From NCBI RefSeq assembly GCF_000003605.2, contig NW_003126887.1:86308-106245 (forward strand): a stretch of DNA of 19,938 nt, given 5' to 3'. The notes below the pieces were generated by a model, which saw nothing but the letters and a program-made list of their open reading frames with translations, was not told the origin of the DNA and ran no database searches. Made by a program: the position numbers and the translations under genes. How positions within the stretch are numbered: position 1 is the first letter of the stretch; every line of letters begins with the position of its first letter. This document shows positions 9,119-18,224 of the stretch, piece by piece. The stretch is from Saccoglossus kowalevskii (taxonomy: Eukaryota; Hemichordata; Enteropneusta; Harrimaniidae).

Positions 9119-9389
9119 ACTTTGCGTGTTTTCTGGAGCTGTGCAGTATGTATTTCTGTGAACGGTGTTCTAATAAAGATGAAACCGTTTACCAATATTG
9201 TTATTATATTTATTAGATAAAAAAATAAAATGAAGAAATCTGATTATTGTCATTCTACAATATTTGCTTTATAAGAAACACGATTATATATGTAAACCCA
9301 TAGTAACATTGCATACTAGATTATTCAAATTTGTATTACCATAGACACACCTCTGTTACTTATGTAAGCTTCTATTAGAGACAATAGTG

Positions 9390-9722
9390 TACTGTAACAT
9401 ATTTTATTTTAGCTGGAATTAATTTTCACTGTAAATCCTTTTTTGAGTGTTTTGTATGGAATGTATTTTCACTGATTTTTGTTGAGTTGAATGTGAAATA
9501 TAGGAAAAAAAGTATATTCGCTGGATTTTATTTTCACTGAATCTTCCCTTCAGCATAAATAAATTCCAAGCGAAAATAAAGTATTCTACAGTAGTTTATT
9601 TTCGCTTCGAATTTATTTTCGCTATTTTTGCTGATGGGATGAAATTCCATAAAGAACGCCCAAAAAGCCTTTTCAGCGAAATTTAATTCCAGTGAAAAAG
9701 TATTCCACAGTATTTTACAGTA
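9390..9722. mobile_element. MITE pair or foldback of the 'TTATTTTCRCTG' family
   Basis: The left end TACTGTAACATATTTTA (9390) is roughly inverted at the right end, which reads TATTTTACAGTA to 9722. The interior repeats TTATTTTCGCT, GGAATTAATTTTCACTG and their complements, with two half-units meeting near 9558. The left half is the reverse complement of 3576-3722. The stretch is either one foldback element or two abutting copies in opposite orientation. No protein is encoded. Confidence 0.6.
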
Positions 9723-9798
9723 TTTAAATATATTTCTGTTGTTAATCCTAATGTTGTATTTTCCTGTTTCCATTTTGTCATATGTTGATTACAAAGTG

Positions 9799-10062
9799 TC
9801 AGGACCTCCGTTTCCTTTTCCATGGATGGGAAGTCTTTGTAGAGTTACCAGTAGATAAGCCAACACACTGGTAGAATATTGTAACTTTTCCGAAATAGCC
9901 ATAAATCAATTGAAAACTGTCATCAGTGCATGTAATACTTTGTTCTGATACCACTGGATAAAAAGCATGACATGTTCTTCTACGTAATTCACATTGGAAT
10001 GTCTTAGATCTTCCCGAATTCATAGCTAGTATGAATGCAAGACAAAACCCAAAAATTTTCAT
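9799..10062 (-). CDS. Possible small secreted cysteine-containing protein or exon, doubtful
   Basis: From an ATG at 10062 the minus-strand frame gives 87 residues. Residues 1-18 (MKIFGFCLAFILAMNSGR) look like a signal peptide. The rest has cysteines at 24, 31, 45 and 66, an NST glycosylation sequon at 73-75 and a basic tail KRKRRS. The segment SITC (42-45) to YFGK (56-59) to C66 loosely recalls the C...YGR...C pattern of SUEL/galactose-binding lectin domains. The frame stays open upstream of this ATG, and a plausible donor (CTG/GTAACT) follows base 9849, so it could instead be one exon of a longer gene. I found no partner exon. It may equally be a chance frame in AT-rich DNA beside MITE copies. 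Confidence 0.3.
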   Translation of the reverse strand: MKIFGFCLAFILAMNSGRSKTFQCELRRRTCHAFYPVVSEQSITCTDDSFQLIYGYFGKVTIFYQCVGLSTGNSTKTSHPWKRKRRS

Positions 10063-10223
10063 GACAATCAAAATATTAATTGTAATGTATACTTCTGTCA
10101 TAATTGAGTAAAGAAAATATTTACCATTTACTGAAGTGACTATTGTTGTTTTGTTTTGTTTTTTTGCAAAGCACCAAGATAGGCTCATGTTACTGATGTC
10201 TAGTTGTGTCAATTACATTTTTT

Positions 10224-10327
10224 TCTACCAATATCTCAAGAACCACTTGATGGATTGGGATGTAATTTGGTATACAGATACTTTGTGACCATTTAAATTT
10301 TAGTACAAATTTTTGCATAGTAATTAC
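10224..10327 (+). repeat. Solitary diverged unit of the intron 3 tandem family
   Basis: The ordered blocks CAATATCTCAAGAACCACT, GATGGATTGGGATGTAATTTGGTATACAGATAC and TTTTGCATAGTAATTA follow the unit structure seen at 4850-6150. A further piece near 10639-10670 (AATCACCTATTTTGCATATTAATT) matches the unit's tail. This shows the tandem unit is dispersed as well as arrayed. Confidence 0.55.
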
Positions 10328-10515
10328 TGTAAACTTCTTTATTTTTACTTAGAATTTACTTTTGTTATCTTGGGTGAAGTGAGAAAGCAGTGAATATAAA
10401 ATTCAGTGAAAATATTCTGTTTTCTATATTTTAATTTCAAATCATCGAAAATAAACCCTGTGAAAACCAGTAATAATTTCTTTTTATTAAAAATTAATTC
10501 CAGCTTACAGGAGAT
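10328..10515 (+). mobile_element. Another diverged 'TTATTTTCRCTG' family copy
   Basis: TTACTGTAAACTTCTTTATTT at the left, then CAGTGAATATAAAATTCAGTGAAAAT, ATCGAAAATAAACCC and AAATTAATTCCAGC, share the characteristic blocks of the 3534 and 9390 copies. Divergence is higher, so the limits are approximate. Confidence 0.45.
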
Positions 10516-11229
10516 AATTTGCATACTAACTTTGCACATATTTAATCAATGTCCTAACAACTGTTTGCTGAAATGGTTAAAACTTGTGCTTGCATACTGC
10601 TTGTGTAGATAATTGTCTAAGAATGTTGAATTAATGTGATATTTTAATCACCTATTTTGCATATTAATTGTTATGCATAACTAAATCAGTTGTTGAATCG
10701 ATTTACTAAGCAACATCAAAGAATATTGAATTCACTTCACAAAGGAGCACCTACTAGGATCCCTAGTTGTTCATATGCGTTGGTGAGGAGGGTGAATTCT
10801 AACAAATAAAGCATCGAATTGTTCCATTTATAAACATTCTATAGAAGGAAAATTACAGAACTAAGAACAAGTGATCAAAAATTGCTCCGTCCCTATTGGT
10901 ACTATCGGTAAAAACCAGACTTTCAGAAAACAGTTGAATATCTGCGATAGAGCATAATGTTATGCAATTGCGAAAAAAAAAGGCAATAACTTTTTCAAAT
11001 GTATGATGGTAAATGTCATTAATAGAGTGGTGGTTTTGTAGATACAAGACTTTGTCTTTTTTATTTATAATTGACTGACACTTTTATGATAAGATATGAT
11101 ACAAACTGATAAAAATGATATGCCTTTAGGTTTTATGTGCCAACAAAATTTGAAAGCAATCTGTACATGCTCTACTCGAGATCTGGTTTCAGAATTGCAG
11201 AAATGCTTTATTTTGATGCATTTTTAATA
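10516..11229. other. Intergenic stretch, nothing definite
   Basis: Apart from the array-tail piece near 10639 I see no gene, RNA or clear repeat. The segment 11129-11200 (TTTATGTGCCAACAAAATTTGAA...) has the look of a dispersed repeat but has no second copy in the window. Confidence 0.5.
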
Positions 11230-11392
11230 TTAAAGCCGGGAGAGTTGTCCCCTACGCATGCCTCAGATGGCCATAGCGTGTCATTGTTTACAAACAAGCA
11301 TCTACCCATGAGCCTTTGCGTTTTTAGCGTGTGTTATCGTCGCTTGAGGCTCAATTCCCGCACGTGCGCAGGTAACGACCCTCCTTCTTTAA
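11230..11392. mobile_element. Small TTAA-flanked MITE-like element
   Basis: TTAA at 11230-11233 and 11389-11392 flanks 155 bp. The left end AGCCGGGAGAGTTGTCCCC and the inverted right end AGAAGGAGGGTCGTTACC both run into CCTRCGCA, and resemble each other only moderately. It shares the TTAA at 11389-11392 with the next element, so the two abut exactly. The identification leans on the flanking TTAA and the neighbour. Confidence 0.4.
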
Positions 11393-11675
11393 AAGTAGTG
11401 GTCGTCGCGCAACGCATGTGCGAGATATGGGTCTCGTATAAACATAGTTTAAAACTGTGACTGTTGCGCAGACTAACAAGTACATACTGAGACATTAGCA
11501 AGCTTTAATTACATAATCGACTAGAAGTAGTCACTTGCGGTAATTAGTGCACGTCGCGTCCAGGTCAAAACTTATACTTGTAATTTCCATCAAAAGAGTG
11601 CATTGAACTGTGTGAAAATCAGTGTTTATCAACACAAATATCGCATATGCGCGATGCGACGACCACCGCCCTTAA
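11389..11675. mobile_element. TTAA-flanked MITE, 279 bp, copy A
   Basis: TTAA (11389-11392 and 11672-11675) flanks 11393-11671. The inverted ends share GTGGTCGTCGC and then CGCAT(G/A)TGCGA; 22 of the first 31 positions match. A TTAA target duplication is the hallmark of piggyBac-type transposons, though these ends do not begin with the classic CCC, so the superfamily is inferred. There is no coding capacity. NRF1-like CGCATGTGCG lies in the left end. Confidence 0.75.
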
Positions 11676-12480
11676 AATGGCCTGTATTTTGCGTAGTTTT
11701 GCAACATTTGCCAAATTAAGTGTTATAAAAGTCTCGGTCTTTGAACTCGCATCAATCATGTGGCATCGTGTTGCCCCGACGATGTTGAAAATAATTGGAT
11801 TAAATTACGCCCTCAATGCTCTTACGATCAATACCCGGCGTCTACGTTGTAGCCCTGTACTCTCCACCAAACCACAGTCCGCGAGGGACTGTGACCAAAC
11901 GAACTGGAGTGACATGGTCTTCTCAATGTTGCATTTCCCAAACAACTTAACTCAATTTTCAAACGTGGACATGTAAGACCCGTTCGCAAATTTATACGTT
12001 TGGTGGTTAGATTATTCATAGTCCAAGGTGTTCAATGACCCAGACGCCACTGCATATGGGAAATATTCACTGTGTTTAATTTTAGCGGATTTTGACCGGG
12101 TTTTCAATTGGTTTGTGAAGGAAACAATACATTATACTGTTAAATTTGAATATTCAAGACGCATGGAGTCGGGGACAGTCACTGGTGGCGCTGTATACAA
12201 TCGAAACATATTTAGGCTTGCCTACGCTCATGTAAACTATAGTGTAAATGCCAGAAACACTTGTTAAATTTGGTGAACAGTTTAGTATGATAGAAAGCGT
12301 GACTTCAAATTATCACAATATACAGAGTGGGGATCAAGACCGAATATACGTGATTCCGGCGTAATTGCACTTTAAAATTAACATATTGTGCACGCAGTAC
12401 GCTTTGGCACTTTTGTCGTATTCCACAACCAATGCGTCATCACAGTGAGGTCAATTGCAATTTACATTTTGTTTAAGTGA
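11676..12480. other. Intergenic stretch between MITE copies
   Basis: Open frames here (for example 11647-11976 and 12028-12267) have no recognisable domain, and the first begins inside the copy A end. I see no splice-bounded exon, RNA gene or repeat. Confidence 0.5.
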
Positions 12481-12535
12481 CGTTGAGCACCGTCAATGAG
12501 GTTTGTCAATTAAACCTCATTTACAGTGCTGAACG
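12481..12535. repeat. Near-perfect 55-bp palindrome (hairpin)
   Basis: The 24-base arms 12481-12504 and 12512-12535 match at 20 of 24 positions when inverted, around a 7-base loop GTCAATT. The inner 10 bp (AATGAGGTTT and AAACCTCATT) are perfect. It could be a foldback remnant or a cruciform-prone site. No microRNA claim is made. Confidence 0.8.
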
Positions 12536-12571
12536 TTGTGCTCGTACAGTCGAAGCCCACACATAAGCGAC

Positions 12572-12595
12572 GCTACCAGTGACTGCTCTGGTAGC
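12572..12595. repeat. Perfect 8-bp stem hairpin
   Basis: GCTACCAG (12572-12579) and CTGGTAGC (12588-12595) enclose an 8-base loop. It lies 36 bp downstream of the larger palindrome at 12481-12535. Confidence 0.7.
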
Positions 12596-12731
12596 AAAAC
12601 ATTTGTACACACTCCCACCATGTCATACTCTGTAATATGCAATTACAATTCTGGTTCCTCAATAACTCTGTGTTTTAATGTAACGCGTGTAGGTGCCAGC
12701 GAAATAAGCGAAAATAAAAACCGGTGAATAA

Positions 12732-12864
12732 TTAAAGTTCGGTGGTCGTCGCGCCGCGTCCTGTTCTATTTGGGACTCATAGCGACGTATACAACGCGTG
12801 TAAAATACATTGTTTATTTACATGAAATTCGAACACGCGCTGCGCGACGACCACTGCGCTTTAA
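12732..12864. mobile_element. TTAA-flanked MITE, 125 bp, copy B
   Basis: TTAA at 12732-12735 and 12861-12864 flanks 12736-12860. The inverted ends both contain GTGGTCGTCGCGC followed by GCG; 19 of the first 23 positions match. The ends are the same family as copy A (11389-11675), but the interior is shorter, as expected for an internally deleted derivative. Confidence 0.8.
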
Positions 12865-13387
12865 GTCTTATGCAGGATACAGTAAATATGATGAATTCTT
12901 ACAGTGGAGCATCAACGCATACTTTTCAATCAAAACAACCCCCCATGCATCTTGAAAACAAGTTATGGGTTGCAGCATGTACATGTATTAACCGTTAATC
13001 CACATACGTCAGTTACTTTATACTAATAGTAACCTAGCCCCAAACTGACTGGCAAACATGTCGGAATGAAATTATTTGTGCAATCGGGTACGCCAAACAG
13101 ACGTTCTATCGTTATCGTGTCACAACCCATGCACGATTATATTAAATAATGATTAATAATAATACTACAGCTAAAAGTACCGAACAGCAATCAGTTTGAT
13201 CCGGTGTCAGTACCACTATTAACAAGTTATTTCGACACTACCACCATGCCCACATGCTAGTTGTAAACCCCTACACTTATTCCTACTGGGTGTATACAGC
13301 GAACTAATCAAATTTAATTCGCGTAAAACAAGTGACCATAAGTATACACACATTTTCGTACACACTCAGCAAACCATTATGCGCATA
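12865..13387. other. Intergenic stretch, no gene seen
   Basis: Only a small inverted pair GTTACT/AGTAAC at 13012-13033 stands out. No coding or RNA feature is supported. Confidence 0.5.
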
Positions 13388-13505
13388 TTAAAGCGCGGTG
13401 GTCGTCGTGCTGCGCATGTGCAAAATTTGTGTTGATAAACTTTGATTTCACCATAATCCAACGCGCTCTTCAAATGGTAAGGTTTGACCTGCCCTGGATA
13501 CCACC
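13388..13505 (-). mobile_element. Truncated copy C of the TTAA MITE family
   Basis: TTAA (13388-13391) is followed by AGCGCGGTGGTCGTCGTGC and TGCGCATGTGC. Downstream, ATTTGTGTTGATAAAC, TGATTTTCAC-like and TTTGACCTG blocks match, in order, the reverse complement of the right part of copy A (about 11560-11671). Similarity fades near 13505 and no second end is visible, so one side has been lost. Confidence 0.7.
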
Positions 13506-13797
13506 GGTGATTGATTTTTTCCCCAAATCCCCAACAACTCCAATCAATCGCCTTATCAGTTCTACATTCTTGAAGTGCAAACTATAAAATCAGCTGTGGG
13601 TGTGTTTTTTTATTGTTAACCAACATTACAACCACAACGAGCCAACGATAACGAGGTAAATGTCACAGTGGATGACTTTCAACTATTTTCTTTTAATAAT
13701 GTTTGTTTTGACAGTAAACGTAATAATATTCGTTTTGATGGGATAATGTAAAACGTAAATGTAATTATGCGTTTTTAATTTTACTACGACTAAATCG

Positions 13798-13822
13798 AGG
13801 TTTTTTATTTTTAAATAAACCT
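13798..13822. repeat. AT-rich hairpin
   Basis: AGGTTTTTTATTT and AAATAAACCT form an imperfect inverted repeat. It is the only structured feature in the otherwise unremarkable 13506-13895 stretch. Confidence 0.5.
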
Positions 13823-13895
13823 GCGATATTGTTTTTATCAAGATGCATTTTTAAACAGTAGTATTTAAGTATCCCTAAACACTGTTTTTATTTAA

Positions 13896-14308
13896 TAAGG
13901 CCAGACTTTTATTATCCCTTGTTTCGCGAACCCGCCGAAAGAACAGGAGCCGAACATGAAATAAAAATAAAATTTTATTTCAGCGCAATTTCTCGCGCCC
14001 GCCGACTTGTAAGCACAAAAAATTGCTTAAAAAATATTATTTTTATCTTCATTTCTTTACCGCCCGCCGCATAACAAATCCAAGTTGTATTTTCGTGGGT
14101 ATCATGATCAAAGTACCGAAGACTCGCGCAGATGAGAAACAAGGTTATGCATGGAATAAAATTGTATTTCATTTCTTCTCTCCGATCAATAATTTCACTT
14201 ACAATTCTTTGAGAATCTAATGGAAAAAAGAATTTTTTTTTCCGTTTTCCTCAAAAAAATTGCCTTATAAAAACCCGAGAAACAAGGAATAAAAAAAGTC
14301 TGGCCTAA
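13896..14308. mobile_element. PIF/Harbinger-type MITE with TAA target duplication
   Basis: The inverted ends start GGCCAGACTTTT at 13899 and end AGTCTGGCC at 14305; 27 of the first 30 bases match, through TTATYCCTTGTTTCKCG. TAA directly flanks both sides (13896-13898 and 14306-14308). A three-base TAA/TWA duplication plus ends beginning GGCC is typical of PIF/Harbinger elements. The 407-bp interior has no transposase, so it is a non-autonomous copy. The well-matched ends suggest it is fairly young. Confidence 0.85.
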
Positions 14309-17300
14309 ACAATCCCATTAGCTGTGACCTTGTGTGCCGCCCTCTATACCATGTCACTCGTAGATTGCTTGCGGTATAATGTCAAAATCCACAGTTCCAA
14401 CCTACAAATTATTCTAACACATGTTTGTTGGTAGAAAATCGATTTCAATTTTGGACAAATCTCTTTTTTTTGAAAATGTAATAATTTTTTTTATCAATTT
14501 AAAGTTTTTGCTTCATATTGCGGATTGTATTAGCCCTTACTTGCACGACCAACTGATTTTGGTTGCCCACCTGTATGTATTGTGTAAAACAATGTAGCAT
14601 ATATAGAGAGCTTTTTATCGCTCCATGCAAACCAAAACGTTTCGCATGTAGTATTCTGTATCCTGTAAAAAACATCGTCTTACTCGGGTCACAAAAATTT
14701 AAACTCACCTTTAAAACATCAAAATTCCAAACCCAAGTCATAATTCTGATGTGTGGAGGTTGGCCTTTTGAAGGTCCAAATATTAGCAAACCACGAAAGC
14801 ACATAAATAATAATGTGAATAAAGTAATAAACCACTATCCCGAATTTTATGTGAAAATACATTCCAAAGCAAGAGTATGACAGTCAATCAATATACCATA
14901 GCCAAATTGGACGTCATTTATGCTAAGGTGTAATTACATTGTCAGTTTATAGAAATAAATGATTATGTTTTCACTACAATTCATTTATTTTGTCGTCGGT
15001 TTCATGGTGCGTGTTTTGAATGCCACGCCTACACATTTCTGTTCCTTGGCGTATGACATATCCACCAACAGCGAATACGCTTTTCTGAAAATATAATCTT
15101 CAAATGTCAAATTTGATATAATCCTCTCTAAACAAGTGTTAAACAAATCATAAATAGAAGCACTGCGCATGCCCGATTAGTTTTTCACTAAGATGATAAA
15201 CACAAATACTGATAGTGATCTTTTAGGGTCACAATATTAGGCGCTCAAGTACGAAGATTCAACGACAAATGAACCTAGGCGAAAATATCACATGGAACAT
15301 TACTACAGACCTTTGTTGTCGGGACAGAAGTGCATCCATTTTTATTGGTTTTCGGGCAAGTTCTGTTTATTATATTCGCAGTAAATTTTTCAAGCTGTTA
15401 CTATCTATGTAATCATATAACATGTGATTATAGCGCCCTCAAGTCTGCCACGGCAATATTGACCATAAAGGAGCATAAGGCAAACAAGAGGACACTAATT
15501 TGTCACCATTGGGAACATGATTTTGAAACGTGCTCCACAAAGTAACAATGCGTTCATCACACATTGTGTCTCGATATGATTAAAATAAGACCCCAGTTTA
15601 TGTAATTAATTCCACTTTATTGTTGACTGTCATTACACGTAGGAATACCAGAATTTCAGTGGTTAGGGGGTGCAACTTTACAGTGATGTCAATAACGAAT
15701 TGCATTGCTGAATATACATGTATAAGGTTTAGGTGGGTGGTCTTCCTCCTTTAAATGTGCCCCTGCATACTGACCTTGAATACGCAAAAACACTTTGACG
15801 TGTCGTCCTTGTAACAGTTATGTGCTCGTATTGTACAGTAGTTATTGGTTTAGGAATGATGACATAGTCTAATCACATTTGTGTTATCGGTACGCATAGA
15901 GCAGAGCTGCTTCAATAACAATCATAGATTTATGTTAAAAGGTCGGTTATCCAGTTGAAAGCAATGAATTGACAGTATTTATGTATGGTCTTATTAGAAT
16001 AGCGTATCATAAGTGAACACATACACAAGATGCGACTTTTTCTATATTCTGGTAACTGCATGTCGGCATATTTTGAAGATATTCGATTTTAAATCGACCC
16101 TGTAACGGACCGGCATTTGGGAATTGGCGGTGACACATTTAAGATGATTTAAAGGTGCATGATGCACTCGAAAGGATGCATGTTCTCTGTCGATGTCCCA
16201 CAAACACAGTTTTCAGCAATGTTGTTTTTGAATATTAGTTTAAAAGAACTAAGACAAATGGAATACATACTTGCATACAGCCTTGTCTTTTTTCGTGTTT
16301 TTTTGAATAAAAAAATAATCTATAAAAAATATACATATATACATATTTATCTGACCATTAATTAGGCTACCGTTTCTTCATATGTAATACAGTGATAGCA
16401 TATAAATAACAAGAAAATAACTTGGTAAACCCAAATACCTTTCACAGTGGGCAAAGTGCACTGCTTCGATTTCATCATCGTATTTTTGAAATCTCAAAAC
16501 CATAACAGATAACTGGTAAAGTTAGGATATTAAATCGCTTCAAGTGTTTGCTAGTCCAATTAGACTGCGAGAAAATTGGGTAAACGCGAATGTCGGGATG
16601 ACCACGAAAATCCTATTATCATTCGCCGGCTTTAGTCTGTGCATATAATTGACCACGTAATAATTCCTGGCAATTAGTTATTTTCAATTTTTTTATTTTA
16701 CTTTAAAAAGAAAACAAACAGAAAATGGCTGACTATATTCGAGTCTATACATGATCCATCGACTACCCTACCACTCGGTCGGCAAAGGGCCACAATTATT
16801 CCTTTTGTGTTCAAATTGGACAACAAAATATTTTCTATTCGAAACGCACGAAAAAAGAATAAACTATATGTATATGGGGAATATAGTAATGTGCAAGTCA
16901 TTAAACGTACTGTTAGTAAACTTGAAATATTGATGAAATTAATTGGGATTCCAATATGAACAAATGTCCATTTCTACCGGATTTTATTTCCTTATTAATA
17001 TGAAACATAATTGATATATCAATAATACTAATACTTCCAATTCTATTCCAATGGTATATCATAATCAATTATCCAAAACTTAAAGATTTCCAAGTAATAC
17101 AATTGCTCAGGTTATGAGATTCTCATTTTTCAGACAATTATAAATGTGTTTTCAAACAGTATACGTAAAAATGTACATTCTATCTTTACTCCGTAGAATA
17201 CGTCACAAACATGTTCATCATAGCACGTACTATTTCCATTGTAACGAGGTTAACACGTTTAACGTTATAGAGATTGGAAATCATGTTACAAACTATAACT

Positions 17301-18000
17301 TTTGAAACATTACCAGACGACCCAAAATTGGTTATTGAGTTACAATAGTAAAACAGATGTTTTTTCACAGCAATATGTTGGATATCCAAAAAATATATGT
17401 ATTATTATTATACTTTGAGTGGCCTCTTATATCATGTTTAATCCTCCGTATGACCCTGCTGTACTAATTATAATACCATAAGCGATATCAGTGGCAGGAT
17501 GTATTCATTGGTTCAGAGATCATTTCAGATATTCATGGGAACCGTAAAAAATGTCAAAACCACTGTTATTCTTTCAATGTTTCGTCTATGTGCAAATTAC
17601 AATTACAAATTATACTGGCACATAGTTGGCATAGAAACTGTATTCCATGTTAAGGTTACGTGACATGGTTGTGTTATCGTTTTTTTTATCAAAATGGCGT
17701 TATGGCAATTTACCTTAACGTAGGTTGAGTCGCATACGTTAGTTATACGTCTCAACTAGTGGATGTCGTATCCCACGAGTCTGTGGCACATTCAACCACA
17801 TTTCGAAATCGTTATTTCCAAAACAGTATCATGCGTCTGAACACAAAGAATTCATGTTATGAATGTCCACATTAATAAATTCTTGTTCATTACTTTCGGT
17901 CATACACTACATCAAAATATCCTAAATATAGACGATCATGATTAAACACAGGAAATATCACGACTTTCACGGTCACGAAGGTCCCTGTGTATAACCCGTA
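14309..18000. other. Long intergenic stretch, no supported gene
   Basis: I read both strands and found only short open frames without domains, several lacking an ATG. Minor structures are an inverted pair GTTAAGGT (17649-17656) / ACCTTAAC (17712-17719) and a TCGATTTTAAATCGA palindrome near 16084. No tRNA, rRNA or clear mobile element was recognised. Confidence 0.5.
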
Positions 18001-18004
18001 AAGT

Positions 18005-18055
18005 GTTAGATAAAACTAACAGGCTGATATACGAGGTTCGAGCTCTGATTCCTGT
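18005..18055 (+). mobile_element. tRNA-like fragment related to the relic at 8453-8506
   Basis: TGTTAG and CTAACA form a stem over a 6-base loop near 18005-18022. CAGGCTGATATACG follows, and then GGTTCGAGCTC, a near B box. The CAGGCTGRTATAC block is shared with the minus-strand copy at 8453-8506. It is incomplete and shows no clear tail or target duplication. Confidence 0.3.
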
Positions 18056-18140
18056 CACTTGAAAAATAATCTTTTAAACATAGCGTAACTATTACAACCG
18101 TGCCTATTGAGAGTCTGAAATAAATTACAAATGGGTGTAT

Positions 18141-18141
<1 letters not shown>

Positions 18142-18224
<83 letters not shown>
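18142..18224 (+). repeat. (TAA)n microsatellite, about 27 units
   Basis: An uninterrupted TAA repeat runs for about 82 bp. It accounts for the poly-isoleucine open frames seen on both strands here, which are not genes. Confidence 0.97.

Noticed and set aside
11647-11976. 109-residue frame
   Set aside because: It starts within the right end of MITE copy A and has no recognisable domain or conserved pattern.
14499-14880. Overlapping frames of about 100 residues on both strands
   Set aside because: No domain, cysteine pattern or splice context is visible, and opposite-strand open frames in low-GC DNA are expected by chance.
15330-15545. 71-residue plus-strand frame with an apparent signal peptide and five cysteines
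   Set aside because: The frame begins with GTG rather than ATG, and no upstream exon or family match was seen. Chance hydrophobic frames are common in AT-rich DNA.
8255-17735. Shared string TATGGCAATTTA at 8272 and 17701
   Set aside because: Only about 12 bases match and flanks do not align convincingly, so chance is likely in AT-rich sequence.
18020-18055. Functional tRNA gene
   Set aside because: A B-box-like string is present, but no acceptor stem, complete cloverleaf or standard spacing could be formed.
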